This document shows, piece after piece, positions 11,412 to 22,713 of a stretch of 52,529 bases of DNA. The DNA is taken from positions 1 through 52,529 of the forward strand of contig JAYKXP010000235.1 of NCBI GenBank assembly GCA_037176845.1, read 5' to 3'. This DNA is from Paramarasmius palmivorus (lineage: Eukaryota > Basidiomycota > Agaricomycetes > Agaricales > Marasmiaceae). The translations under genes and the position numbers were made by a program. The notes below the pieces were generated by a model, which was not told where the DNA came from, searched no databases, and saw only the letters and a program-made list of their open reading frames with translations. Numbering within the stretch: the first letter of the stretch is position 1; the number at the start of each line of letters is the position of its first letter.

Positions 11412-13613
11412 ATGGCGCACGGCACTCAACGCGCCGCTATCCTAAACCCCGACATAGACAGCTTCATTGAGGACATCATCTCCTCGTGGAACTCTCCGGG
11501 GGGTGTCGGCGTCGCAGTCGTTAAGCAGCATGAGGACGGGTCATGGCAGGTTGAAACGAAGGGCTACGGGATAGGCAATGTAGCGGAACAGAAGGAGTTG
11601 GATGTGGATTCCTTGTTTTATATCGGGTCTAATTCAAAGGTGTGTTAATCAGACGATTTATCCTACGACTCAGTCTCGAACGGATGTTATCCTGCAGGCC
11701 TTTACAACTATCGCAAGTGGATTGATTATTTCCGACAAAAGCATATCACCACGTATAACCTGGGACACGAAGATTGCCGATATCCTTCCCGAGAACGTTT
11801 GGAAGCTTCAAGATCCAATAGCCTATGCAGAAACCACTATCACCGACGTGATGAGCCATCGTGCAGGACTTCCTAGTCATGAATCCTCATACTCCCGGTC
11901 GGATACTACTGAGTCAGTTGTAAGTGCTCTCTCAAATGTTACTAGCGTAAGCTAATCCTTCGTGGAAGCTTAAAAGAACTCGACACCTGAAACCGTCAAC
12001 AGGCTTTCGCTCGAACTGGCAGTACAACAATATATTGTATGTGATGTTGGGTTACCTTCCAACTGCTATCCTTCCGCAAAAACCAACATTGGCAGTATAT
12101 GTCAAGGAACGCATCTTTGATCCCCTTGGGTTAACGTCTGCCACCTATTCCCTTGCCACTGCAAAGCAAAGCGGAAAACTGGCAGATCCTACCGCACGAG
12201 AAGGTATCAACAAGACAGAAGATCCTTTTGGGAAGGGCATAACTCGGGTGCTGAGGTATGCTACGTGGTTTCAGGAAGATGGAGGCTGTACGTTCTTGCC
12301 GTATCAGTCCACTCAATAGTGCTAACGAGCTGCTTCAGATATATCTGGCGCAGGTGGTGCTATAATGAGTGTGAAAGATGCGGCACGTACTTGTTGACTA
12401 TTTACACGCTTTAACCTCAGTGCTAATGTTCCATTCTCCAGGCTACTTGGCTCCAAGTGTTGTTATTAGAAGGGAAACACCCGCAGACCGGCGAACAGGT
12501 TATCCCTCAAGAAGTTGTTCGCAAGGTGTCATCTGCAATTTCAGTTGTCTCGCCTGAACCGTCAGTCTTTGCCAATCCTTACTGTTCATATTACTGAGGG
12601 ATCCAATAGATTATATCCTGAAACGTCGAATGTCGTTTATGGCGGAGGATTAACAAGATCATCCTATCGTGGCCATGGTGAGTTTATTGGTTTGTCTTTA
12701 CTCCGGCTTGGCACGTCCCAAACCTGTTTATCACAGATATTATTGGACACGGGGGTGGCCTTCCTGGTAAGCGCACCAGTTGTCTTTCCGTTTCACTCTA
12801 ACGAGAGAACTCTGAATAGGCCACAAGTCGTCCATTGTTCGTCTACCCAACGATAAAGTTGGCGTTGCCGTCTTCTCAAATGACGACAATTACGGCGCAT
12901 CCTTCGTAGAAATCATCAAATGGCGTATCATTGATAAAGTTCTCGGACTGGAGCCGATTGATTGGGATTCAAGGTATGCTCTTGATCTAAAGATGGGCCG
13001 CTCTGATTCTCACCTGTCACCCCAGAACGAGAGCTTATTTTAAAGCGAGGTACCAGAACCCGAACTCGAACGAAAAGCCCCGTTCCAGCAGCCCGGCTCC
13101 TCCTCCCGTACCTTTCGAACAACTTGCTGGGTTGTATCATCATCCAGGATACGGCGATCTCGAACTCTGCTATACATCAGGCCCACCTTCAGACTCTGAA
13201 TCAGAGGCCTCCCGAAAGCTGCGCGAAGAACAGCCCTTGATACTGCCCGATGCTGTCAAGAAAAACGTACCTACCTTACTCGCTCGCTGGGATCGGTTCT
13301 GGTACTCTCATATTAAGCTGGAGCATGTTGATGGAGCAGTGTTCTCCTTCCAAGCTCTGGATAGTCAGGTACGCCCATTCATCTTCACCTTGCCATCGCC
13401 GATACTTACCTCGTACCCTAGCCAACGAACGATGCCTCAAAGCCATATTGGACGTATAGAGTAGAGGTGAACTCTATAGCAGAGTTTGCCGTACAAGACG
13501 GAAAGGTTGGATTCGGTATGATGGATGGGTTTTGGGGTGCTGGGCCTGGAGTCGAGAGTCCAGTCGGAGATAGTGTCCTGGAAAGAGCGGAGGTTTGGTT
13601 TGAAAAGATATGA
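11412..13613 (+). CDS. Serine beta-lactamase-like hydrolase, copy 2, signal peptide lost
   Basis: Ten exons parallel to copy 1: join(11412..11639,11698..11919,11969..12287,12339..12382,12442..12560,12610..12677,12737..12766,12820..12973,13026..13368,13422..13613). Exons 2, 4-9 have identical lengths in the two copies. The motifs are SNSK, YNN (canonical Y-x-N) and HGG before LPG. The frame is open upstream of 11412, but the codon matching the copy 1 start is GGG and the signal-peptide region is not hydrophobic. The first ATG is at MAHGTQ, so the product would be cytosolic unless an upstream exon exists. Intron 4 seems to start with GC (GCG/GCACGT); the nearest GT would break the frame. With the neighbouring transposon this suggests decay, although the rest of the frame is intact. 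Confidence 0.85.
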
Positions 13614-13872
13614 ATCATGTCGTGTATTTGCTCAGTTTAGAGTCCATATACACCTGCCAATTATTGAGGAGACAGCACGTCGACAACCTCTACACAATAC
13701 CTAAGTGGTTGGGATAGTCATGTAGTACAGGGATGAGGCCTAGGGGCTAAGCATGAAATGGTCAAAGTTAACTACTAGTCCAATTGCGTGTACGTTACGT
13801 AGAAATACAAGGCAATGTACAAGTTATAATAGTTACTTCTTTCCTCTCAGACGATGGCGTCCACAATCTTAA

Positions 13873-15538
13873 CTACAGCGTATAAATAAACCAAGCACTT
13901 TTATCCCCAAGATCCGATCTCTCCTCATCTCTGTTAACCACCCGCCTCTTCACCGCCTTCTTCCAATTCTGCCTCATCAAATACCACAAATTCCCCACCG
14001 CACCCAACGCCATACATCCCGCAAACACCAACAACGTAACCGTCGCACCCGTATACCTTGGGGGCTCACTCAAACTCCCCAAAAGCCAGGTAGCCAGCAC
14101 TCCACCCGCATTGGACGTGATTCCCGCAATGGCAATCGCTGTAGCTCTCCTCGTCTGAGGTGTAGCATTGTTAGATGTCCACGCAGCAAACGTCGGTCCA
14201 GCGGTATACGCGCCAGAAACTGAGAAGAATAGTGAGGCGTATTGAATGGGATGACTATGCGACCCAAGGAAGATGGAGAATCCGATGAGAGCAAGGGTTG
14301 CTGAGAAGATGATCATGAGACCTCTACAGCGATACTTGTCAGAGACAAAGGCGCATGTGAGGGAAACAACGAATCCGGCTGCGAATGGGGGAACGGTCAT
14401 TAGCTGAGCTTTTACGGCAGTGTAGCCCAGTGATTGAACGATATTTGGCATGAAGCTATTGGGTTCAAGGAGTTAGCCACCGCAAAGAGAACTAGAACTG
14501 CACGGGTACGTACTATGCAAGCGAATACGATATAGTCCCACTCGTAAAGTAGCTCAACAACAAGAACCACACTTGGGGGAGCATAAATGCCTGTCGTACT
14601 TCTCGCCATGTAAAGTGATCTTCGTCCTTGTGAGCTTCGTCTTCCCGAAGCTTAGCAGCTACATATTCCTTCTCTTCCGTATTGAAGAACCACGCCCCAT
14701 CGATATCACGAGGAAGAACCATGTACGATAACAACCCAAAGAAGACGGTAACGAGTCCTTCAAGGATGAATATCCATGACCAGCCACTACGGTTGGCGAT
14801 ACCATCCATACGGATGATTCCATATGCAAGGACGCCGGAGAATGCACCGGATAGAGAAGCTGAAGAGAAGAATGCTGCGACGCTGGTTGTTGGTTTAGAG
14901 GGAGTAAAACAAAAGGGCAAGTAACAGCTTACCGAAGGTTCATCTTGTAGCGCGGATAAAAGTATGACAAGTAAAGCGTAAGCCCAGGGAACAATCCGCC
15001 TTCGAAGAACCCGATGAAAAACCGGCATGCAAGGAGCGAGGCATAGGTATCGACGAAACCTTGACAGATCGTTGCTATCCCCCAGAGGGACAACATGGTT
15101 GGTAGCATGTAATTCGGACCGACAGCCTGTTTCGTGGTCAGCTAAAAACGAGTAGAACGTGCTTGTAATGTACCTTGAACACCCAGTTGGAGGGCAGCTC
15201 GGTAGCGATGTAAGGAATATAGGTCACTGTGAGCGCGATGCTGTATTCGTGGTCGGTCATCTTCAAGTCGCTTTGTAGACCATCAATGCGCGCATTGCCT
15301 ATATTCGTTCGATCCTAGAGTTTGCGTTCAATGTGAGCGTGTGCCGTGTGTACTTAAGTACGTGCACTAGCAGATGACTCACCAAGAACGCTAAAAGGTA
15401 AAACATTGCAGTGAGTGGGAGCACGAACTTGTCGAGCTTCTTCCAAACCCGCTTGTCCAGCACTGGACAATCGGTCACCACTGGCACAACTTCAAGTTGC
15501 AGGTCGCCGCGTTTCTCGTCTGAGTGGGTGTCCAACAT
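13873..15538 (-). CDS. MFS transporter, anion:cation symporter (allantoate/nicotinate permease) type
   Basis: Five exons: complement(join(13873..14455,14514..14882,14933..15126,15174..15314,15383..15538)), 1443 nt, 480 residues, normal for the family. After a hydrophilic N-terminus comes the first membrane segment and then DRTNIGNARIDGL, a hallmark of the ACS family (Dal5, Tna1, Seo1 relatives). TELPSNWVFK, RFFIGFFEGG and about twelve hydrophobic segments follow, with a central cytosolic loop rich in acidic residues. It is likely a plasma-membrane proton symporter for a small organic anion; the substrate is not readable. The ATG at 15538 is the first in frame. The gene is convergent with the hydrolase, with 259 bp between the stops. 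Confidence 0.92.
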
Positions 15539-16509
15539 GGTATAACGAGTTCCACCCCGTCATCTACACATTTATAGGCTTTCTTCAGAAGTCGTAAAAG
15601 CTTGTACTAGACACTAGCATTCATCAGGTACAATTCTGGTGCAGAGAGAAACAATTCACTCACCAAGTTGGATGGATAACACCGGTGCATCGTGGATTGA
15701 TTAATATTGATTTGGGGGAGATATACACTTGAGCTCTACTCGTTTCTTCCGCATTCTATGGATAGAACACCAAGAGCCAAGAATACTCTCGTCCTCACAG
15801 CTGTCCGGCGCCCGAAATGTATAAGACTAGTTTCGTGTACAAACATTCAAGTTCGGGAATCGGTAGCGTATAGAGTGTTTTCGCTGATGACCACTCTCAG
15901 GCATATCCGTGCGAAGAGTAGTTGAAATTTCGGTATATTTCCCGCTGAATAGATGTCTTCTATTTCGTCTGTCTGTAGCAATCATGTTGTCGCAAACCTG
16001 TAAACGTATCCGCATGTCAGTCCAGTTATGTATGTTTTTTCACGACCAGGGAAGTGAACGCACAAATTAAGTAGTCTCCACTGCGAGCTGTACCCCCTCG
16101 ACGTCTACCGCCAATGGCTCATACCTAACCCAGCCAAAACGGTATGTTTCCCGCTAAATGTCTTCTGTATTCGCGTCTGTATACATCAGACTTCAGCCCA
16201 GCCCAGGAGGGAACGTGTTACGCACAAATGCCCGCGACATCCGCTGTACCCTTCTAACGTCTAGCCCAACCCGCACTCAGGTCGATTAAAGTACCTCCCA
16301 AGTCAGACCCAAGGGAAGAAAGAGGTGATGGTGATGGTGATGGTAAGAAACAAAAGGCCGAAAAACGACAAGGGCGCTTATATATTTTTCTCGACAATCA
16401 AAAAGCTTTCGATACTCTACAACAAGATCCAACAATTACAAAAAGAAGAAACACACGAAAGAAAAAAAGAGAATCGACTACTACTAGTGTACATTGCCCA
16501 TCGATCCGC

Positions 16510-17123
16510 TCAAAGTCCCCCAGCGAGACCGGCAAGATCACCAACCGTGCTGCCAACTCCACCCGCGATACCACCAGCCGCGTTGACAATTCCTCCAGCG
16601 ATACCACCAGCTGCACTGGAAATTCCACCCACGAGACCACCAGCAGTATCACCAAGTCCACCAATCAGACCTCCGGCTGTTCCAACCAGATCTCCAGCCG
16701 CATTGGCAACTCCGCCTGCGAGACCACCTGCAGCACCAGTAAGACCACCGGCGAGAGCACCAACTGCACCGCCAGCAAGACCACTAGCAGCACCAAACGC
16801 ACTGCCAGCGAGACCACTCGCAGCACCAAGTGCACCGCCAGCAAGGCCACTAGCAGCACCAAGCGCATCGTCAACGAGATCCCTGCTGCTGAGTGTACCA
16901 GTCAACCCCTGCGTGGGTAAGAACGACGGCTGACAGTTGCCTGCGATGAAGCGTACGTTTAGCATCCGATAAGACGAAGTGGAAGAAGGGAAAACTTACC
17001 GTTACGATAAACGATTTCACCACCACCACCACCGCTGCTGCAGGTACTCCTTGGGAGAGGGAGAGGCGAAGCAGAGACGAGAAGGGCGAGTGCGAAGGTG
17101 GAGATGAAATAGAGTTTGTACAT
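16510..17123 (-). CDS. Secreted Gly/Ala-rich protein, cysteine-depleted member of the family
   Basis: Two exons: complement(join(16510..16940,17000..17123)), 555 nt, 184 residues. The signal peptide (starting MYKLYFISTFALALL) is nearly that of the paralogue at 20402. The mature part begins STCSSGG and then jumps to a short Gly run and GNCQPSFLP, so it keeps only the first and last of the eight family cysteines. The exon coding the CC motifs is absent: the single 59-bp intron holds no matching sequence. About 140 residues of repeats such as AASGLAGGALG follow, giving a hydrophobic, low-complexity tail. It is probably secreted and surface-associated; the function is unknown. The loss of six cysteines suggests a changed fold or a decaying copy. 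Confidence 0.75.
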
Positions 17124-17183
17124 CGTAAGTCGGATTGGTGTATATGACTTGGAGAGACAGGAAAACAGCAGCGTTCATTGTGA

Positions 17184-17195
17184 GGTTTATATACC
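17184..17195 (-). promoter_or_regulatory. TATA box of the 17123 gene
   Basis: On the minus strand GGTATATAAACC lies about 60 bp before the ATG, within a context TTCGAAAATGAG-GTATATAAACC that resembles the upstream sequence of the 20402 and 45724 genes. Confidence 0.6.
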
Positions 17196-19530
17196 TCATT
17201 TTCGAACGCTGCGATTGGCCGGTCTTGCTATTCGTTCAACGTTCAGCACTCGAAGCCAGTGCCTGGGTTGGTCCGTAGAACTGAGAGATGTACGATCCCA
17301 AGACGTGGTGGCAGGCCAGACTGGGGGGCCTGATCATGTTCATTCTAATCTCTGCGCTATGTCGCGAAAGACAGATTAGGGCGCAAGGTACAAAGAGTAA
17401 AGCGTTGAACGTACCCCATGAGATGGTTCTCTCTTCATTCCCAATATCCACACCTTCAGCACTAGACAGTTGGAAATTGGAATATGGGCAACGATCGACG
17501 AGTGTCCCTAGCCTAGCTCTAAATCACTATCCGACTCGGACGTCACACCCAGCCCAGCAAGAATGAAGAAATAGCGATTTCGACCCGAATAACTCGATTC
17601 TGCGAACCTGTTAATCATGGTATGAAGAGACCTAGTAAAACGTTGAACGTACGGGTTCATTACAACATCTACGAACCCGTTCAGCCCTTGACTTGGCTAT
17701 AATCAACGTCCGACTCGGATATTTTCGTACTCGGACTTGAAAGCGATATCCAGAACGGAGAGAGCTTTGCGAGATGGCAAGATCCGAGAATGTTGAGGTG
17801 GCCATGGTTCTCGTTTGCCCGCAACTAAACGTAGTCAGACTCTAATCTCCTCCGAGAGAAGGAATGTGTTACGCACGACTGTACCCCTCTCCTATCCCAA
17901 CTAGTCAAGGTGAGCCCAGGTGGGCTCGATGATGGTAAGATCTGCGCGAAAGAAGGTACGTTAATCATGTAAAACATCGAACGTTGAACGTACCTTGGCA
18001 TGATCTCTTCATTTTCATACCTACGCCCCCGCTCCGCCCTCCAGGTCAGACATCACACCCAGACAATAGCGCTAAAGATGAAGCTTGAAAGCTTCTGCGA
18101 GATACTGAGCTGGTCGTGTCCTCGTCTGTCCGCAAGACTTTGGGTTTAACCTTTAAACGTAACCGCAAACATGTCAGATCTTCGTCTCCCCCGAGAAAAG
18201 AAACGTTACGCACCACCTCAACATCCACCCCAAGAGCCACTGAATGATGGTAAGATCTGCGCGAAAGACATGTTAATCACGGTATGAAGAGTAGTTCTAG
18301 TAAAACGTTGAACGTACAGCTTCATTTCCACACCTATTAACATAATCACCATCCAAGCCAGACATCGCGCCCAACAAGATGAGACGATTTTGAGATACTT
18401 GAAATATTTCCAGCTACATGTCTCGTCTGTCCACAACTCCTCCGAGAAAAGGAACGTTATGCACCACCTGTACACACCTCTCAACGTTCAACATCTACCC
18501 CAACTGCCAGCGAATGATGATAAGATCTGCGCCGAAGAGTAGAACGCCGCTCAGCCCTATAATCAACCATCCTAGCATGGATTTCGAACCTCTGCCTTTC
18601 CCAAAAGAGAGGCTAAAGTCGTACTTGAAAGAAGGGAGAGGCTGGAAGTTTCTACAAGATACGAGAGTGTTTCAAGCTCGCTCCTGCGAGCTTAAGGCCT
18701 CTACAGCGGAAAATGGAGGATGGGGTGCAAGTGTTTGTCTGTTTCGTCTGTCTGACCGGCGAAAGTCCGAACCTGTAAACGTATCCACACGTCAGTCGCG
18801 TTGCGTATCCAAGAAGGGGCCAACGCACGAATTGACCGTTACTGTACATCCTCTTACCCCCAACTCCTGCCCAAAAGATGTAACGCGAGACAAATCCGTC
18901 TCGTCGAACCCGGAACCATTGATGCCTTCTGCAAGATTCAGTCCTATATGTCATCGTCAGTCCTGCGACTGAGGCCCGAGGGAGTGAACGCACCGTTACT
19001 GTACATCCTCGGAGTCCACCCCTCTCCCCCATCATCCTACCCAATAGTAGACGTTCCATCCGTGCAAGTTGGAGCTCTTAATCTCGGGATGCTGTGTCTT
19101 CGTCTATCCAGATCCAACTTGAAATTGAAGCTCTAAACGTAAGGTTAGTCAGAGTTTAGTCTCCTACGAGAGAAGGAACGTGTTACGCGCACACATCTCT
19201 TTCAACGTCCGCCTACCCAAACCCCTGCCTAATATCCACCCAAGCTCCATGAATCCACAAAAAAGACCAGTCTAGACCGTTTTGACCCCGAAAGCCAGAA
19301 CACGCCATTCCACGACGAGCGAGCGAGGGAAGAAAGATGCTGTGTTGATGGTGGTGGTAAAAGAAGAAAAGAAGCAAAAAGCCAAAACACGAGGCGCTTA
19401 TCAAGAAACGATCTTCGAATTCCATATCCGCGTTTTACAAATGGTTACTTTACATATATACATACAACAGTCCTTTGAAGAAGAAAACAGAAAATACTGT
19501 ACATTCGTCATTTGTCCATTACACGATCAT

Positions 19531-20402
19531 TTAAAGCCCCAACCCCTTCCCTCCAGTCAAAGCACCAGTCAACCCTCCTCCAGTGTTTGTGCTCGAAGTC
19601 AAACCAGTATTGGTATTGGTGTTCGCACCCGCGCCGCCGGTGAGGGTGTTAGCGGTATTCGCCACACCTCCAGATCCGCCAGTAAGGCTGTTAGCCGTGT
19701 TGGTCAACCCACCAGTTCCGCCGGTGAGACTGTTAGCGGTGTTGGTAACACCTCCCGCCGCTCCCGAGCCACCAGTAAGGCTGTTAGCCGTGTTAGCCAA
19801 TCCTCCTGTTCCGCCAGTAAGACTGTTAGCCGTGTTAGTCAATCCCGAACCACCAGTAAGGCTTCCAGCAGTGTTGGTAAGACCTGCAGCGGTGTTACCC
19901 AACCCTCCGCCAGTCAGACTACCAGCAGTGTTGGTAAGTCCACCAGTCAGACCCGCAGCAGTGTTAGTCAACCCCCCAGCTCCCAATCCCCCAGTCAACC
20001 CCTGCGCCGCCGCCGCCCCAACAGTCCCTCCAGTAAGCCCCGAAAGAGGCAAAGTCGAACGTTGACAATTCCCTGTGTTTACGTTGATAAATCCACCTAC
20101 ACACACATCAGCCGCCGCACAGAGCAAAGGAGGAAAAAGAAGCGTACTTTGTTGATTATCGTTATAACAACAATACACATCCCCAGTTTCACTATAACGC
20201 CTTTATCAGCACAGGAAGGATGAAAAGGGAATAAAGGGAGGACACACCAATCATCACTCAAAACGCAATTCAACAATCCACCGTTACAGCACACTGCTTT
20301 ACCCCCGGAGCTGCATACGCTCGTACTCCTTTTTTCAAGGAGAGGCGAAGCGGAAACGAGAGCGGCGAGGGTGAGGGTTGAGATGAGAGTGAGTTTGTAC
20401 AT
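19531..20402 (-). CDS. Small secreted eight-cysteine protein with Gly-rich repeat tail (B)
   Basis: Three exons: complement(join(19531..20096,20148..20191,20248..20402)), 765 nt, 254 residues. A signal peptide (MYKLTLISTLTLAALVSASP) and a KR site precede a cysteine module with spacing C-x7-CC-x6-C-x5-C-x6-CC-x16-C. The fifth cysteine codon spans intron 1 (TG/T) in this gene and in the two other complete paralogues, which supports the splice choice. The second exon is 44 bp in all three. The last about 170 residues are repeats of the form SLTGG..NTAN. The order of cysteines is that of hydrophobins, but the CC-x6-C loop is far shorter than in class I or II, so I do not call it a hydrophobin. 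A cell-surface or matrix role is inference. Confidence 0.82.
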
Positions 20403-20461
20403 CGTGTCTTTGGATTGGCGTTTGGAGACTGGGGGATGGAGGATAGTAGCGTTCGTTGGGA

Positions 20462-20473
20462 GGTTTATATATC
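20462..20473 (-). promoter_or_regulatory. TATA box of the 20402 gene
   Basis: On the minus strand GATATATAAACC lies 60 bp before the ATG and is preceded by TTCGAAAACAT, as in the paralogue at 17123. Confidence 0.6.
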
Positions 20474-21054
20474 ATGTTTTCGAATGGAGAAGACGTCATG
20501 AAAATGCAGCGATACCCATCGTTTGGGTGAATCGATGTCGACGTCGGTAGAATTTGAAGCTGAGACGGGCGGAAGAAGGCAGACATCGCAAGTCAGGGTG
20601 TAGTCTTGCAGCTCTACATCGTAGACTCTGGCTCCTGACTTTCATTCTGCGCGCATATCCTGAAAGACAGAACTAATTTTAACTTTTGAGTCAATCAGGG
20701 TACTACATGTCATGATAAATGAAGAACGTTGAAGAACGTACCAGCGATTTGGAACAGCACCAGTGACGACTTTTACATTGCTAGCTCCTGATCCAAAACT
20801 CCCAACAACCCCGCCTTGTATGCTTCATGCACACGCTTCGAACGACGCTCAGATAGCCAGAGGTTTGAGAGATACCCGCATGACGAGCTGAACGTGGTGA
20901 TGGTAAAAGAGAAAGAGAGATGAGGCGCTTATCATTCGTCAACTCGTCATTCAATCAATAGTTTACATGTTCACAAGCGACAGAATACAAAGAGAAAGAA
21001 TACAAAAAGATTCGAAACACTATCGTACATTTGTCCATTGCATTCACCTTCACC

Positions 21055-21888
21055 TTAAAGCCCAGGCAAACCTCCCAATCCCTGAACGCCAGATCCTCCA
21101 CTCAAACCTTCCAAAGCTCCCGCTTCTCCTGACCCAGAGCCTCCCAGAACACCGGTCAAACCACCAAGTTCTCCCGTCAAACCGCCGCTCGAGCTTTGTC
21201 CGCCCGTTAGACCTTCTAAACCTCCCAAACCCTTTCCTCCCAAAGCTCCAGTCAGACCTCCCAATCCACCAGCCGGGTCTCTACGACTGAACTCTGGTGC
21301 TTCCGCACCCAACCTAGAGCCTTTGAAGGTACTCGAACCACCTTCTGAGCCGCCGAGACCTTCAAGACCACCCAAACCCCCAGACCCTTCGCCGCCGGTC
21401 AAACCACCCAACCCAGCACCGCCGCCACCCAGAACACCAGTCAACCCGCCCAACACTCCGCCCAAGCCTCCTTCACCAGGGATCAATCCCCTCTTCGTCT
21501 CCACCGGCAACCCCAAAGCACTACCCAACGGCAAAAACGCCTGATGACAATTTCCTTTATCCACGTTCACGATACCACCTGTACATCACCGTATTAGCCC
21601 CGGATCAAGAAGCGAGGGAAGGGCGAAAGACGTACCCTGGTAGTTATCGTCGTAGCAGCAATATACATCCCCCGAATCGCTATACCCACCTCGTCAACTC
21701 GGGTACTCAAAAAAACTCGGGAAAGGAACGTACCACTGATCGTTCAAACTTAAAACACACCCCAACACCCCACCGTTACAACACACCGTTTTCCCACCGG
21801 TGCTACAGATAGACGTGTCGCCTCGTTTGGGGAGAGGCGAGCCGATAGCACCAATGAAGAAGGTGGGGACGAGGAAGAGGGAGAACAT
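21055..21888 (-). CDS. Small secreted eight-cysteine protein with Gly-rich tail (C)
   Basis: Three exons: complement(join(21055..21578,21636..21679,21734..21888)), 723 nt, 240 residues. The signal peptide starts MFSLFLVPTFFIG and ends near SPLPKR. The cysteine module is C-x7-CC-x6-C-x7-C-x6-CC-x16-C, with the fifth cysteine again split by intron 1 (TG/C) and again a 44-bp second exon. The tail is rich in Gly and Leu (GLGGLTG-type repeats), with a charged interruption near SRRDPAGG. An upstream in-frame ATG at 21948 would override the TATA-like box and bury the signal peptide, so 21888 is preferred. It is a secreted, surface-type protein of unknown function. Confidence 0.82.
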
Positions 21889-21933
21889 TTTGCTTTGCTT
21901 TGTGTGTGAGGGGAGTGCAGGTTGTTGGTTGGG

Positions 21934-21944
21934 GGTTAAATACC
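21934..21944 (-). promoter_or_regulatory. TATA-like box of the 21888 gene
   Basis: On the minus strand GGTATTTAACC lies 46 bp before the preferred ATG, preceded by CTCGAAGATGGG. It is a weaker version of the element in the paralogues. Confidence 0.5.
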
Positions 21945-22621
21945 CCATCTTCGAGTGGGCGTCTTGGGGTATAGCTCGGGTGTGGTGCCATGGAGAGGTC
22001 GGGGTTTTGGGGTGATGGCTACGAGACGTGTGGAGAGCGATGGAATTTAGGGTGGTGTCTTCGTGCTGGTTTCTTCGGGATACGGTTAGCGCGCTTCTCT
22101 ATGGAAAATCAGTAACAACGGAAAATCAGTAACAACGAAAAGGCTCACCTAATCCAATTGCGAGACCCCCACTCAATTCCTAACCTGACATTCAGCTCCT
22201 AACCAACACAAAACGAGACCTGCATCCTTTCGTGGAGCGTATTCTTTCGGTGCTGAGAAACAGGGTATCGAGTGTCGTGAGGTCTATAGTACAGTTAGGG
22301 TACCGAACCTTTGAGATGGAACATCGATATCGAACGTACCGGTGATCACGTCTCCTTCTCCTATCTGACCCCAAAAATTCCTAACCTTGAACACCAAACA
22401 TTCCGAGTCTTAGGCAGAGCGAGGCCAACGATATCGATTCATCATGGTCGTCGAGGGAAAAAGAGTAAATGGTTCGATAATCGATTACAAATTTTAATTA
22501 GCGCCCGACCTCCGTGGCACTGCCTATGTACGAACAAAAATAAAAAATGAAAACTGCCGTCTGAAGAGCGAAAACTAGCACTACGAACGATACCCCAGAC
22601 TAGACAAACGAAAGAAAAATT

Positions 22622-22713
22622 TGGACGTTCAGGGGATTGAACCCTGGACCTTATACAGTTTCGGAGCTTCAGTGAGATGCAAAGCATACGCGCTACCACT
22701 GCGCTAAACGCCC
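22622..22713 (-). tRNA. tRNA-Ala (UGC) with an intron
   Basis: The minus strand folds as a cloverleaf. The acceptor is GGGCGTT paired with AACGTCC and includes a G3.U70 pair, the alanine identity signal. The D stem is GCGC/GCGC. The anticodon stem is TATGC paired with GTATA, and the loop TTTGCA holds the TGC anticodon. An intron of about 20 nt sits after position 37, where nuclear tRNA introns lie. The variable loop is AGGTC and the T arm is CAGGG-TTCAATC-CCCTG. Position 73 is A. CCA is not encoded, as expected in a eukaryote. Confidence 0.93.

Larger units (their letters stand above)
15939..19250. repeat. Degenerate repeats around the first cysteine-rich gene
   Basis: Related blocks recur outside the gene at 16510-17123. 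TTTCCCGCT..ATGTCTTCT occurs at about 15939 and 16146. CTGTAAACGTATCC-type blocks are near 16000 and 18771. GATGGTAAGATCTGCGC-type blocks are at about 17931, 18245 and 18514. CGTTGAACGTAC occurs near 17400, 17645, 17985 and 18306, and GGAACGT..ACGCAC near 16212, 17862, 18197, 18449 and 19180. Spacing is roughly 190-300 bp. I see no coding potential. The array could be an old expanded promoter segment, since similar blocks appear near 22830 and 23360. Boundaries are approximate. Confidence 0.55.

Noticed and set aside
16325..16933. Plus-strand Pro/Ala-rich frame of 202 codons
   Set aside because: It is the antisense of the Gly/Ala-rich tail of the gene at 16510-17123; repetitive codons keep several frames open.
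19282..20223. Long plus-strand frame of 313 codons opposite the cysteine-rich gene B
   Set aside because: It is the Ser/Pro-rich antisense of a Gly-rich repeat tail. It has no splice or start support, while the minus strand has a signal peptide and conserved cysteines.
16510..21888. Calling the cysteine-rich genes hydrophobins
   Set aside because: The cysteine order fits, but the loop lengths (CC-x6-C and C-x5/7-C) are outside both hydrophobin classes, and the long repeat tails are unusual.
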